A DNA stretch of 64,000 bases from Callipepla californica brunnescens (taxonomy: Eukaryota > Chordata > Aves > Galliformes > Odontophoridae). Below the pieces are notes generated by a model. It saw only the letters and a list, made by a program, of their open reading frames with translations. It was not told the origin of the DNA and made no database searches. Shown piece by piece: positions 39,875 to 50,200 of the stretch (positions are counted from its first letter, which is position 1; each line of letters starts with the position of its first letter). Where the stretch lies: assembly GCA_023055505.1 (NCBI GenBank), contig JALIRH010000026.1:8509591-8573590 (forward strand), read 5' to 3'. Made by a program: the position numbers and the translations under genes.

Positions 39875-40179
39875 AATATCGAACGTATTTATTCCTTTGC
39901 TTCACTGCTTCTTTCTGAACGGAGGAGGGGAGCTAAATGCTTTGTAACTGCTCCTCTGGCCCAGGTGTACCATAGCCGCGTTGATGCAGACGAACCCTTG
40001 CCTGTCCTACGGCAACTACTTTCTCAGCGCCCTTAATGAAGCACCGCGATGCTCCTGGATCGCGACGGGCAAGCTCCACCGAGAAACATCGGCGGAGAGG
40101 ATGAGGAAGTGAAATCAGACCGCCGTGCGGCAGGAAATAAATAAATAACTAAAACCAGCCCCCCCAGCCAGAGCAGATG
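39875..40179. other. CpG-island shore
   Basis: CpG density rises from about 39970 onwards (CCGCG, TCGCGACGGGC, CATCGGCGGAG). An AAATAAATAAATAAC tract lies at about 40134-40149. No exon was recognised. Confidence 0.6.
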
Positions 40180-41110
40180 GTGAGCGTCAGCACACCGGGG
40201 CAGGGCCGCACGGAGCCCTGGTTGGGGGGTGGGGAGCTCGGGTTTTCCCCGCGTGGCGCGCTCCCCTCATAGCCGCAAAGCCGCGGGCGGCACGCGGGGA
40301 CACGCAGCACGCGGGGACAGCCGCCACGCAGCGCCCGCGCGCCGCCCCACGCCGACACACACGCGGAAGCGCCGCCCCGGCCCGCCCCCGCCCGCTCGCT
40401 CTCTGCCCGCACGCAGCCCTCAGCCGCAGCGTGACTGCTGACCCCGGATTATTCACCCCGCGCCGGCAGGGACGCGGGAAGCCGCCCTGCGCACCGCGGC
40501 ACGCAGACGGGGAGGCGGCGACGGTGGCGGCGCCGCAGCGGGGTCCCCAGCCCTCGCCGGAGGAGCCCGGCCAGGTACAGCGCGTCCCCGGCCCTGCCCC
40601 GGGGAGCGGCGCCGAGAGCGGGCGGCGGGCGGGTGCGCGGCCCCGCGGTGTCAGGTGCGGAGCCGATGCGATGGGTGTCGCCCCGGGGCGGCCCTGCCGC
40701 GGCTCCGTGCCGAGTTCCCCGCGGTTCCCCGGTGCCGGGGCGGCTCCCGGCCGGAGGGAGGACCGGCGCTGTTCGGCCCCGCGCCGAGCCCCGGGAGCGC
40801 TGGGGATTAGCGAGGGCGGAGGAGCGGGGGGGAGGCAGCGGTGCGAACCGCTTTGTGGTGGGGCGGGCAGGTGTCGGCGGGCACGGCGGGTCCTTTTTGC
40901 TCGTGCTCCTTTCGGGCGTTGCGTCTTGCTGTGTATTTATTGTTATTTACGGAGGGATGCGAGACGAACCCGTGCGGATGGCAGCAAGAGAAGCGCCTTC
41001 GGAAACGTGGGCGGCGTTGGCGCGGGGCTGGGCTGGGGGCGAGGAGCCCAGGGCGCTGCCTGTGGTTCCCAAAAGCACATGGTACGCTCGGAAGGTGGAG
41101 CAGATGGTGG
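40180..41110. promoter_or_regulatory. CpG island with TATA-less promoter features
   Basis: This stretch is strikingly GC-rich and CpG-dense compared with the AT-rich remainder. GC boxes (CCCGCCCCCGCCCGC) lie at 40381-40394. An ETS-like ACGCGGAAGCG sits at 40361-40371. No well-placed TATA box is visible. A 13-base direct repeat, GCACGCGGGGACA, occurs at 40290 and 40307. Such islands in birds usually mark promoters of broadly expressed or developmental genes. Open frames through the island (269, 185, 94, 89 and 87 codons) begin at non-ATG codons or run on both strands, as expected from stop-poor GC-rich DNA, and are not taken as genes. Direction is inferred as plus from the splice-donor candidates; divergent transcription is possible. 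Confidence 0.9.
40400..40574 (+). other. Candidate untranslated first exon of an unidentified plus-strand gene
   Basis: The stretch just downstream of the GC boxes lacks an ATG in good context and ends at a plausible donor, GGCCAG|GTACAG, with GT at 40575-40576. The start is a guess, placed after the GC boxes where TATA-less initiation would be expected. Other donor-like sites exist at TGTCAG|GTGCGG (about 40654), GGGCAG|GTGTCG (about 40871) and GGCG|GTGAGT (41236/41237), so the exon could be longer or alternatively spliced. No coding continuation was recognised in the following 23 kb, which fits a non-coding first exon before a long intron. An ATG near 40671 opens a frame rich in Pro, Gly and Arg that resembles no known protein. 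The gene cannot be named. Confidence 0.4.
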
Positions 41111-41782
41111 CGGTGCTGCCTTTAATGGACCGGGCTTGTGGAAATCCCGACCTTTCTCTGGCGGATTTCTGCGTGGTTTCTCCTGGCTGAGGGAGGTGAC
41201 CTTTTTTGCGTTTCTGCGAGGCGAGGAAAGTTGGCGGTGAGTCTTCTTTCCGTGGAACAGGGTAGGTCTGTTTCCTTCACAGAGCCATGTGTCTCCCTCT
41301 TGCCTTTAAGACTCATTACAATAAACATCTCAGCGTAGAGATTGTAGCACGCTTTATTTTCTGATTGCGCACATTTATAGTTGAATGGAACTAGAAGGGA
41401 ATCTCAACATCTCTTCTTATCCTTTTCTGTGCCAGATGTGTGTTTTTTCTCTCTGGTACGTATTGCACTTGAAGTGTTCAGGTCTCCGGAGACTTGGAGG
41501 TGGGGATGTGAGGCGAGGTCTATGAGTTACTTCAAACAATTTTCTGCGCTCACGCTTAAGAAGGAGAGAAGGGAACATGTTGTAGAAGCAGCCGAGGAAT
41601 ATATAAAAGTGAAATATTAATGAACTAGAAAAGCTGAGAAAGTAAGACATTGCGCCTAATCATTTAGGAGGGCTGTTGTCTAGCTAGCTGCTCGATGTAT
41701 GTGTGTGTAGTACAAATGCGATTAGTATAAAGGACAACAGGATTTGTATTTATCTCGCTAGAAATAATAATAATGCAAAAAC

Positions 41783-41799
41783 TTTTTTTTTTTTTTTTT
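41783..41799. repeat. Poly(T) tract of 17 bases
   Basis: A T run lies between GCAAAAAC and GCATTGG. No retroposon body is visible beside it. Confidence 0.85.
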
Positions 41800-41896
41800 G
41801 CATTGGTTATCATCTCTCGGGGCTTGTTTTACCCTCGATTTCTGAGGCTACTGTAGAACGGTATTATTGCAGAAACGGTAAAAAAAGAAAAATAAA

Positions 41897-41917
41897 TTAT
41901 ATATATATATATATATT
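41897..41917. repeat. (TA)n microsatellite
   Basis: About nine consecutive TA units follow an A-rich lead-in. Confidence 0.85.
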
Positions 41918-42455
41918 TCAAGAATGCTGTCTTTGAGATGGAGATGCAGAAGGCTGACTCAGTCCTGAAATTACTCAGAGGATTAGCTTAGAAAGCTCTC
42001 TTGGGGATGTGAGGATGACTTTTCACTCTGAGGTTGTTGGTCTTCTCTGGTATCCCAGGCAGAGAACAACTCAGGAGAAGGTAACGCGCCTGTCCAGGGT
42101 ATGTCAAAAGTGCATTGTGCCAGCAAGGGTTATTTTTTGCAGCCTGGAGTTCATTTACTCACTGGAGTCGGAAGTGTGATGGTCCCTGCAGTGTTTTGGC
42201 CTCTCATCTTAACACACGTTTCCAGCTTTTGGGTTGCTGTTGTATAGACCTGCTGGGGGAGCAGAGCAGGTAAACAGAGATCCTGTGCTCTTGGAAAGGC
42301 TGCCTGGACCTCAGTAGTTCAGTACTTGGAAACAGAAGGAGATAGATAGGACAAGTGTCAATTTATGCTGTTTGTGTTTGCCTTGTAGATCAGTTTTTGT
42401 TTGCTGAAAAGACTGCCAGGGTGTTCCTGTTGGTGGTGGTGTGGTTGTGCCGTTT

Positions 42456-42476
42456 GTTTATTTATTTATTTATTTA
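42456..42476. repeat. (TTTA)n microsatellite
   Basis: About five TTTA units are visible after CCGTTTG. Confidence 0.85.
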
Positions 42477-43334
42477 GCTTTCATTCTTAGAAAGAAGCAG
42501 ATGCAAATAGAAACTTTACTCAGCCCTGCTGTGAAAGGTTGAAGGCAAGAGCTGAGCTTAGTTTGCTTACTAACCAAGGCACATCCTTTTTGTCTTAGAT
42601 GCCAAATTCTTGCAGCAGTGTTTCAGGCTGCTCATTGGGAGAATTAGTTGGGTGGGAAAGTTGTCTGTCCGTCCACAGAGTGCAGTCCTTGGCTGTGAGC
42701 CTTGTGGGACTTCTTGGAATAGCTTGTGCGCATCAGCTTGTGCTCTCTTACCTTCTGTAGAGCTTGGTGCAGGCCTGAGCAGAGGGGTGGACGTGGAGTT
42801 TTACAAGAAAGATGACCTGAGACAGTAGGTAGGTGTGTACAGTATTTGGGTCATGTGGAGAGAAATCATTTGGTACTTAAGTTTGTGAGTCATTTAAAAC
42901 TCTGAGAAGGTGGAATCTTTTATGTGTGCGTCTCAGTTCATGTGCTGCGTAATTAAATTTCTGCAGTTAAATTTCTCCTGATTCAAACCTAATGCCACAA
43001 ATACTATTTTTAGTTAATGGCTGGACAGTGAACAGCTTAAAAATACATATGGGAGCAGTTTTGGTTGCTAGATGAATTGTTTTCTAAATTACAAGAGAGG
43101 CATCTTCTCTATTTGTCTTATTTCTTGTTCTTACCTGGAGATTCATGCCAAGTTGTCTATCAGGTTCCATGAAGGTTCATGGAAGGCAGTGTGGCTTTGT
43201 TGGATTAGCCTGTCTGGAGTGGATGGAGGGTCAAAATTGCATGTTGTCTGTGTATGGTTTTCTTGTGTGGTTATAAACTGCATGGAGAAAAGCATGTTGT
43301 GAAAATAAGCTTAAGAGTAGATTTTGGAAATTGT

Positions 43335-43351
43335 AAAAAAAAAAAAAAAAA
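43335..43351. repeat. Poly(A) tract of 17 bases
   Basis: A run of 17 A is followed by TCGCATG. No recognisable element lies upstream of it. Confidence 0.85.
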
Positions 43352-45135
43352 TCGCATGTTTTCAGACATGATGTTTTCATATGGTTTTAATTATTGGTAG
43401 ATTAAAACAGGTGGAGGGTTGGATGAAATGGTGTTTTTATATCAGCCCAAGTATTCATGGAAAAGTAACTCTTCAGGTCAAATTAATAGGCAGTGCATAC
43501 TTTATTTTTAGAATAACCACCAGCTTGTTAGGGGCAGGAGCTGAGCTGTATTCTCTATCTTGCAGAAGTTAATGCTTGTTAGAGGATTCAGTGCCTGAGG
43601 TCTTCCACAGAGCAGGTAGTTTTGCTGTAACTGTAGAAAGAAGGAAAAAAAAAAAAAAGGGAAACCTGCCTATTTGCTGCTATGAATGTATACTTCCTGA
43701 AAAAAAAAATAAGTGTTTTTCAGCTTCATTGGGTTGCTCTCATTATTGCGTTTTTTGGCCTTTTTCTGCAATGATAGTAGACAGTGTTATCTTGTTAAAT
43801 AGATTATGTACAGTTGAGTGTTACGCTGTAGCTGTTGCAAGCTATGTGGGTTACCTTGTAAAATACTGCTCCTGTGAGCACTTAAAATGAGTGGCCTGAC
43901 TTGTACCTGTACCATTTCGTGCATATCCTTGTGCTTCAGCAGGAGCCTGCAACTTTGAGGAGCAGCCACCTATTCTACATGCAGTTGTATCGAAAGCCTG
44001 TGCAGCTGTTTGCTAGCTGACTGTCTGGTTATTGTTATTTACTGCTGTCTGTATTCTCCTGCATGGCAGAGTGTTACCACTTGGATAATGCGAACTCACA
44101 GCTCTGTGACTGAGAAATGTATTACAGTTTTCCATTATGTTGCAACAAAATGTTAGTGTTTCCTGCATAGGGCACTGTTTTTGTCTGAAGTAACGTCTGT
44201 CCTATGTGGAATAGTTGTTTTATGCCAAGAATACACAAGAACAGTTTTATAGGAGGTATTATAAGGGAAGGGAAACCTTGGGCTAGCATTAATTGTGAGG
44301 GGGGGAAAAAACACACTCAACCGACGAACAAAAAAAAGAGCAAGAATGTGCATTGTTGTCTCTTTGTATACATTTTGTAATTCTTCACAAAGAAGTATTA
44401 TTAAAAACAAAGCCCTTAATTGTACTATGGGCAGAAATTAAAAAATTGGGATGATGGTATTTCTGGATCAGTATTTTACTTCTATCTCACTTACTATACT
44501 AGCATAATAAGCTTGTCTTTTGGTAATTCAGTGTAGATGTGGAAACTGCCTGCAGTTTCAGTAGAAGGCTTTTAGTATGAAGTTGTGCAGCAATTTTTTT
44601 TCTTTGAAGGTTTTTTTTTTTTACTAACAGATCACTACTGATGTCTAGAAGTAAAAGCTCTTCCAGGACTTCTTGCTTTTAAGTCTGAGAGAAAGCAGTT
44701 CAATCACTCCTAGAACGTAACGACACTTTTACATTATTTAAGAAAATGCCAATTAATTTTTTATAATGTTCTAGTATATCAGGAATTTGAGATTCGGCAC
44801 TCAGTAATGCTTCAAGGGTCACTGCTGTCTTCCAGTGAGATTAACCAGTTGTGACAGACTGGTAGAAAGCTTAAAAAACAAAAACAACCAACCAACCAGA
44901 AAGCCCACAAAACCTCTACATTTTTACAGTGCAAATCATTAAGACATAGAATATTTTTGTTCGTATGCATTTTTAGCTTTGATGTTCTTCTCTGGTATTG
45001 CTTCTTTTGCTCTTGTTCTTTTGTCTGCTTTTCTGCTTTTCCTTTATGATGTGCTGTCTTTAAATGATCATTCCAAATGTTTTAGTGAGAAAATATTGAT
45101 ACAATTTTGTTGGTACAATCATGTTTGAATTAGAA

Positions 45136-45281
45136 AAGTTGTGGATGCCCCATCCCTGGAGGCATTCAAGGCAAGGCTGGATGTGGCTCTCTGCTGCCTG
45201 GTCTGGTGTTGGTGACCCTGCCAGGGGGGTTGGAAGTAGTTGATCTTTCAGGTCCTTTTCAACCCAGGCTGTTCTCTGATA
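45136..45281 (+). mobile_element. CR1 LINE 3'-UTR copy
   Basis: The order GTGGATGCCCCATCCCTGGA, GGCATTCAAGGCAAGGCTGG, GACCCTGCCAGGGGGGTTGG, then AGGTCC and TTTTCAACCCAGGC is the CR1 3'-UTR order. The terminal repeat is reduced to GTTCTCTGAT. It is 5'-truncated and inactive, in the same direction as the inferred gene. A second CR1-like tail follows immediately. Confidence 0.92.
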
Positions 45282-45284
45282 CAC

Positions 45285-45348
45285 CAGTATTAGGGGGTTT
45301 GGAATGAAGTACTCTTTAAGTCCCTTCCAACCCAACTCTTCAAACTGA
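45285..45348 (+). mobile_element. Second, adjacent CR1-like 3' tail
   Basis: GGGGGTTTGGAATGAAGTAC, then TCTTTAAGTCCCTTCCAACC, repeats the same terminal CR1 motif (GGGGTTGGAACT...GATCTTTAAGGTCCCTTCCAACCC). It starts a few bases after the previous copy ends. It could be a separate truncated insertion or a tandem duplication of the CR1 end. Confidence 0.65.
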
Positions 45349-45780
45349 GTCTGAGATAAAATGCTTGGATTTAGTTTTGGTGAGAGTATAGAAATACTCA
45401 ACAAGTTATTCAACAGTATGTTGCTTGTGACATGGATTAAGTCCTTTAATTGGAAGCTGAACCTGTGAAGAAATGACGTTGTGCAAATATCGCCATTTGA
45501 AGATGTTAACCTATTGTGGTGGCTGGTAAAAACTCATATCCTATGAAGGATGGAGTTGCATGAATTAGATGGAATGTTGTGCAAGGGGTTATGGTCTGTG
45601 GACTGCTAATGGCAGCTTCTTTGCTGTTTGTCAGTAAACACATGCACCAGCCTTTTGCAAGTGCTTTGTATTTTTTTCTCTATATTACGTACATATTCAC
45701 ATGTTCATTATTGTCTCATGTTTATGTGTAGCACTGAGATTATGTTGAGGCTATATATATGAAATACTCCTTAAAAATAA

Positions 45781-45815
45781 TTATATATATATATATGTGT
45801 GTGTATATATATATT
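45781..45815. repeat. (TA)n/(TG)n compound microsatellite
   Basis: TA units, then TGTGTGTG, then TA units again. The compound structure is visible directly. Confidence 0.85.
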
Positions 45816-46675
45816 TATTGTAGCATGTCGTATCACTGTTCTGTGTGTGTCTCATGAGGGTAGAGAACAGTCAAGTTTGGCCGTGTGCTCTTGGCTTGAA
45901 TGGCTGAAATTTCTCCTGTGGTAGAACCGCTTTAGATTGGAGTGGCAGTCCTAGTGAGCATTTGAGCAGGTTGTATAACTTTAAAAAGATGACTGAAGTG
46001 TGTATGTGGACGCTGAATTCTTGGTGAACAACTGTACCAGTTGCGACGTGAATAATAGAATAACTGCCCTGCCAAAACTAAGACTGTCTTTCATTTTCTT
46101 TATTAACTGTCAGCATACTTATTACCTTAGTCTGTACATGAAGAAATTAAACAGGAATTAAATGCATATACTGTAACAATGTAAGCGATAGCAAGTTAAT
46201 TTAATTTTCAGTATTCAGAAACATTAATAAATTGCTTCAGTAAGCAAGTTCTTCCATTAATATATTAATAATTTTTCTCTTCATGTTGCTGACGGGAATT
46301 GACTGGTAGAAAATGCCACTGCGGAAAATGGTGTGTTTTTTTACATACTTACTTAGGGCAAAGCAATGCTTTCTGTTGATACAGGTTCTTCCAGATTTAC
46401 AGACCTCCCAAAATACCTTGAGAGCAGATAATATTCTCAGCCAAATTCATGGTGTCTTCTGTGCTTAAAGAAACGCTAACATCAGATATAATTGGATAAA
46501 TACTGATGCGTGATAAGTTTGTAATATTTTTTGATATTTAAAAGATGTATTGTTTGGGATGCAGACAGTATAGGAAATGACATTTACAAAGTGACATCAC
46601 ATAACACATGCTAGTTTTGCTATAAATGTAGAGATATGAATATCGTGGTATAGTCATTTGTTACATGACTACACT

Positions 46676-46725
46676 TTAAAAACAAACCAAACAAACAGAT
46701 AAAACCAACAAAAAACAAACACATA
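46676..46725. repeat. A-rich (CAAA)n-like tract next to a CR1 copy
   Basis: Irregular CAAA, CCAA and CAAAAA units end about 16 bases before the CR1 copy begins. Whether the tract predates that insertion cannot be told. Confidence 0.8.
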
Positions 46726-46740
46726 GTATGTGAAAGCACA

Positions 46741-47210
46741 CCTGCCCTGATGGGAAGGACTTGGAGGTCCTGATGGGTTAAAAGCTGGACATGAGCCAGC
46801 GGTATGCTCTTGCAGCCCAGAAGGCCAACAGTGTCTTGGGCTGTCTAAAAAATGGGGGCCAGCAAATGAGGGAGACCTCATTTCAATCTTCCAGTACTTA
46901 AAAAGAGCTTACAAGCAGGAGGGGGACCAACTTTTTATGCAGGTAAATAGTAATAGAACAAGGGAAAATGATTTTAAACTGTAAGAGAGGAGGTTTAGGT
47001 TACATCTTGGGAAGAAGTTCTTCGCTCAGAGTGTTGTGAGGCACTGGCACAGGCTGTCTGTAGAAGCTCTGGGTGCCCCATCTCTGGAGGCATTCAAGGC
47101 CAGGTTTGATGTGTTCCTGGGCAATCTGATCTAGTGGTCAGTGACCCTGCCCACAGCAGGGTATTGGAACTAGATGATCTTCCAATCCAAGGCATTCTAT
47201 GATTTTATGG
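46741..47210 (+). mobile_element. CR1 LINE copy with ORF2 C-terminal remnant and 3' UTR, internally deleted
   Basis: This is the longest CR1 copy here, about 470 bases. The first part (46741-46860) matches the reverse-transcriptase ORF C-terminal coding region: a GGACTTGGAGGTCCTGATGG-like start, ACATGAGCCAGCGGTATGCT and CAGAAGGCCAACAGTGTC. The sequence then passes directly into the 3' UTR (GAGGGAGACCTCATTTCAAT, TTTTAAACTGTAAGAGAGGA, GTGCCCCATCTCTGGAGGCA) and ends with CATTCTATGATTTTATG. The 3' part of the ORF normally lying between these blocks is absent, so the copy has an internal deletion as well as 5' truncation. It cannot be active. Confidence 0.93.
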
Positions 47211-50200
47211 CTGACTTCCAGAGACGCTGCAGGAAGACATACTAATTGCTCCTTATTCTTTTAGAGATTCATGAACTGCTAAGGAACCTTAAGTGGGTAG
47301 GTACTTTGCTTTCTCTTTTGGTTTTGCCATTTTCCAGTGTGAAAGTAGATGCAGCATAAGGAGTCTAGTTTGCAAAGGGTGATGGCAGGCTCCATAAAAA
47401 TGTAGCAAAAGTATGTGGTTTTTTTGTTGTGTGTATTCATTCTCCTGCTTCTTACAGGTACAGTTAGTGCAGTGACCATACTGTGGATAAAAGACTGAAG
47501 CGTCTTGATTTGTTAGTTTACAATCCAATTTTTATGTATCAGCTGTAAGATCCTTCAGAAAAGTTGTCTCCTTAAGGCAATGGTTAAACTGCTGCTGATT
47601 TTAATGAGATCTTCATTATAAACTTAAATAATATTTTAGAATCACTTCAGTTGAATTTGTATGCATATTTTTTTTAATTGACTTTTGCCAGAAGTAATTA
47701 AACATGTGACTTTGTGTCTTTATTTATTTTGGTCCCATTATTGATTTCTTAGTATCACTAAAAATAAAGCTGTACAATTTTTCTTATGATGCGTTGTGAG
47801 TTTTGAATAGTAGAAAAAGGAATTTCAGAATGGCTAAGACGCTGCAAGTACAATTGGCATGCATTAAGTTCAGTGTGTCTGAAAATAAACTGATCTGTAC
47901 CTGGAGGCACCTAGCCTGTACTAGTGGCAGTTATGCAAAGGCACGATACCGAGTGGGAAACAAGGTATTTATAGTCTTTACCAAATTCTGTTGGAGCAGA
48001 GTTTGAAAATACCAAGGACATTAAAATGTTCGCCTGGATTTTAAATATTCAGAGGAGATATATAGGAGAATAGTAGAATAGAGAATAATTATGAGGTTTT
48101 GAAAAGCTAAATCTCAAGATGAAGTTCAGAGTTGTGGAAAACGTGTATGGAGTACGTGAGGAAGAAATAAAAGGAACACAGATGAGTAAGTTTGTCAACT
48201 GTTGGGGGCTGACCCTGCAAATGACCTCTTTTTATCTGCTACTCTGTTTCATAGCTGGTAAACTCTTGTTTATCTGCTGAGATAGGAGAAGAAAATAAGG
48301 TAGAGTTTGTTGGGAAAGAAAAATCAGCTGTTCTCCTGACTCTTGTGTCTTTGTTCTGCCCTTCGATAAAAAGGTTGCCAGAAGAAATTCAGGGATTAGT
48401 CCCACTAGCTGCAAAGTAATCTCTATTCTCTCTTAAGCCTTCATATTAACATCTAGATCTTGGTCAAATGGGTTTCTGGTGGCTGACTGCCTTTGCCACG
48501 GCCTCTGGGCATTTTACGCCAGTTCTGACTCACGGCTCTCATTAAGACAGTAATATATGAGTTGGGAGTTCTGTCTATTAAAGGTAGGCTTTGTTTTAGA
48601 TTAAACTTCTGAGCGGCAGAAATTGGAACCAGAAGCAACAAGGCTGTTCTAGACTGTCAGATCTGCAGCTCTGCTATGCATATGTGTACTGTTAATATAC
48701 AGACAAGTTAGCTTGAACTTGTTTTGTTTAGTGTTTGATGAATTAAGGGCATGAGAGCAGTTGCCCTATGCGACATAGCTAAGGCCTGATATCTTGATAA
48801 TGACTCTGAAACTTTTTTTGTCAAGAGGCACATACCGTTTATGCCTACAGTAGATTCAAATTAGTAGTGTTAACAGATGGTGTAGACTTAGGCATTAATA
48901 GGACTTGAATGAAGTTTTTAGCTAACGCATCCATTACTTAGCTTGGAGAGATCTGTAATATACTCCAAACATCACAGTGACAGTTTTCTGGGTAAATACC
49001 ACGTGCAAATGTATACTTGCATATATTATAAGTATTCGTGGAAGCTAAACTGTGTTATTTTCAGTTAAAAGCTAGGCTCTGTTCTAGTTGTAGATCAGTG
49101 AGAGTTGTGTGATAGTTTAGAAAATCAGACTTATTTCATTTCCTTGGTTCACTGCAGTAAAATCCAAAAATACGTTCAGCTTCTAAAATCTACTCCCAGA
49201 TCTCTAGTAACTGAGGAGTGGAAAAGATAACAAAACAAAAATGTACTACTCACTCTGTGTTATGTGCGGGATGCTTCTGAAAACTCTATTGGCACTATTC
49301 ACATTACAGCCTTAGTTAAAAATGCCTTCAGGGTGATACTATTCATTGAAGAAGGTAAGCAGGATGTTACTACTGGAAAATGTGAGAACTGTAGGGTACC
49401 TGCTTTTGCATACTTTAATTTGATTAAGATCCTACAGTGTAGCTTTTTCATTGTGATTGTACGTCCTTTGAAAATGGGCAAGGAGAAGAAATTACGTTCG
49501 AAGGAAGCATTTCTGCATTAAGGATTATGATTTGTTTTCGTCCCCTATAGTTTGCCTTTGGCTGGGACGATACATGTAGCTTCCAAAATGCCAAAGCTGA
49601 ACACTGGAGAAATTGTTCAACGCTTATGCAGCACTATATCTTGATGCAGCATTTTCTAAATATAGACCAAATCCTTGTCCTAAAGAGTTTGTATAGTTTA
49701 AATAAAACAAGATGTGACATGACACAGAACAGCTTGAGAGAGGCATGAGAGCTGAGTAACTATTTTGAGTTTTTGAAGAGGGCTTGAAAAGACAGTGGAA
49801 ATGCTGCTTCACCAGACAGCATCATCCAAAACAAAAAAACAAAAATATCAGTTTGAACTCATTTGTTGCTTGTATGGTTTTTTTTATTTTTATTTTTATT
49901 TTTTTTTTACTGGTTTGCTCATAACTCCTGTTTGGTGTGGTATTTAGTACACTGAACAGTAACTGCTGATGCTGAGTGCAAGATGGAGCAGGCTGACAAT
50001 GTGTGAGCTTATCAACTATGGTGCCTTTTATAGTGGTCTATTGTTGATTCTTCTGTTCCTCATTAATCTGGTTCTCTGCCCCAGAAGTAGAAAATCAAGC
50101 TTGCAAAGATTTAGTTAAAGGAGCATGAAAATACTTGTCTTGATTTTGTATGGAAACAAGTCTTGCTATCCCGGTGTTTCGTTTGTATGTCAATCTGCTG

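Larger units (their letters stand above)
41111..45135. other. Non-coding stretch, probable first intron, proximal part
   Basis: Base composition returns to AT-rich within a few hundred bases of the island. No internal exon with convincing splice sites was recognised. Simple repeats are listed separately. Confidence 0.55.
45349..46740. other. Non-coding stretch
   Basis: No exon or RNA gene was recognised. Simple repeats at 45781-45815 and 46676-46725 are listed separately. Confidence 0.6.

Noticed and set aside
40134..40149. AAATAAATAAATAAC as a TATA box
   Set aside because: It is a short A/T simple repeat about 230 bases before the GC boxes, and its flanks do not fit a TATA context.
40149..41240. 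Several long open frames on both strands in the CpG island (269, 185, 94, 89 and 87 codons)
   Set aside because: GC-rich DNA has few stop codons. Several of these frames start at non-ATG codons, they overlap on both strands, and their Pro/Gly/Arg-rich translations resemble no known protein.
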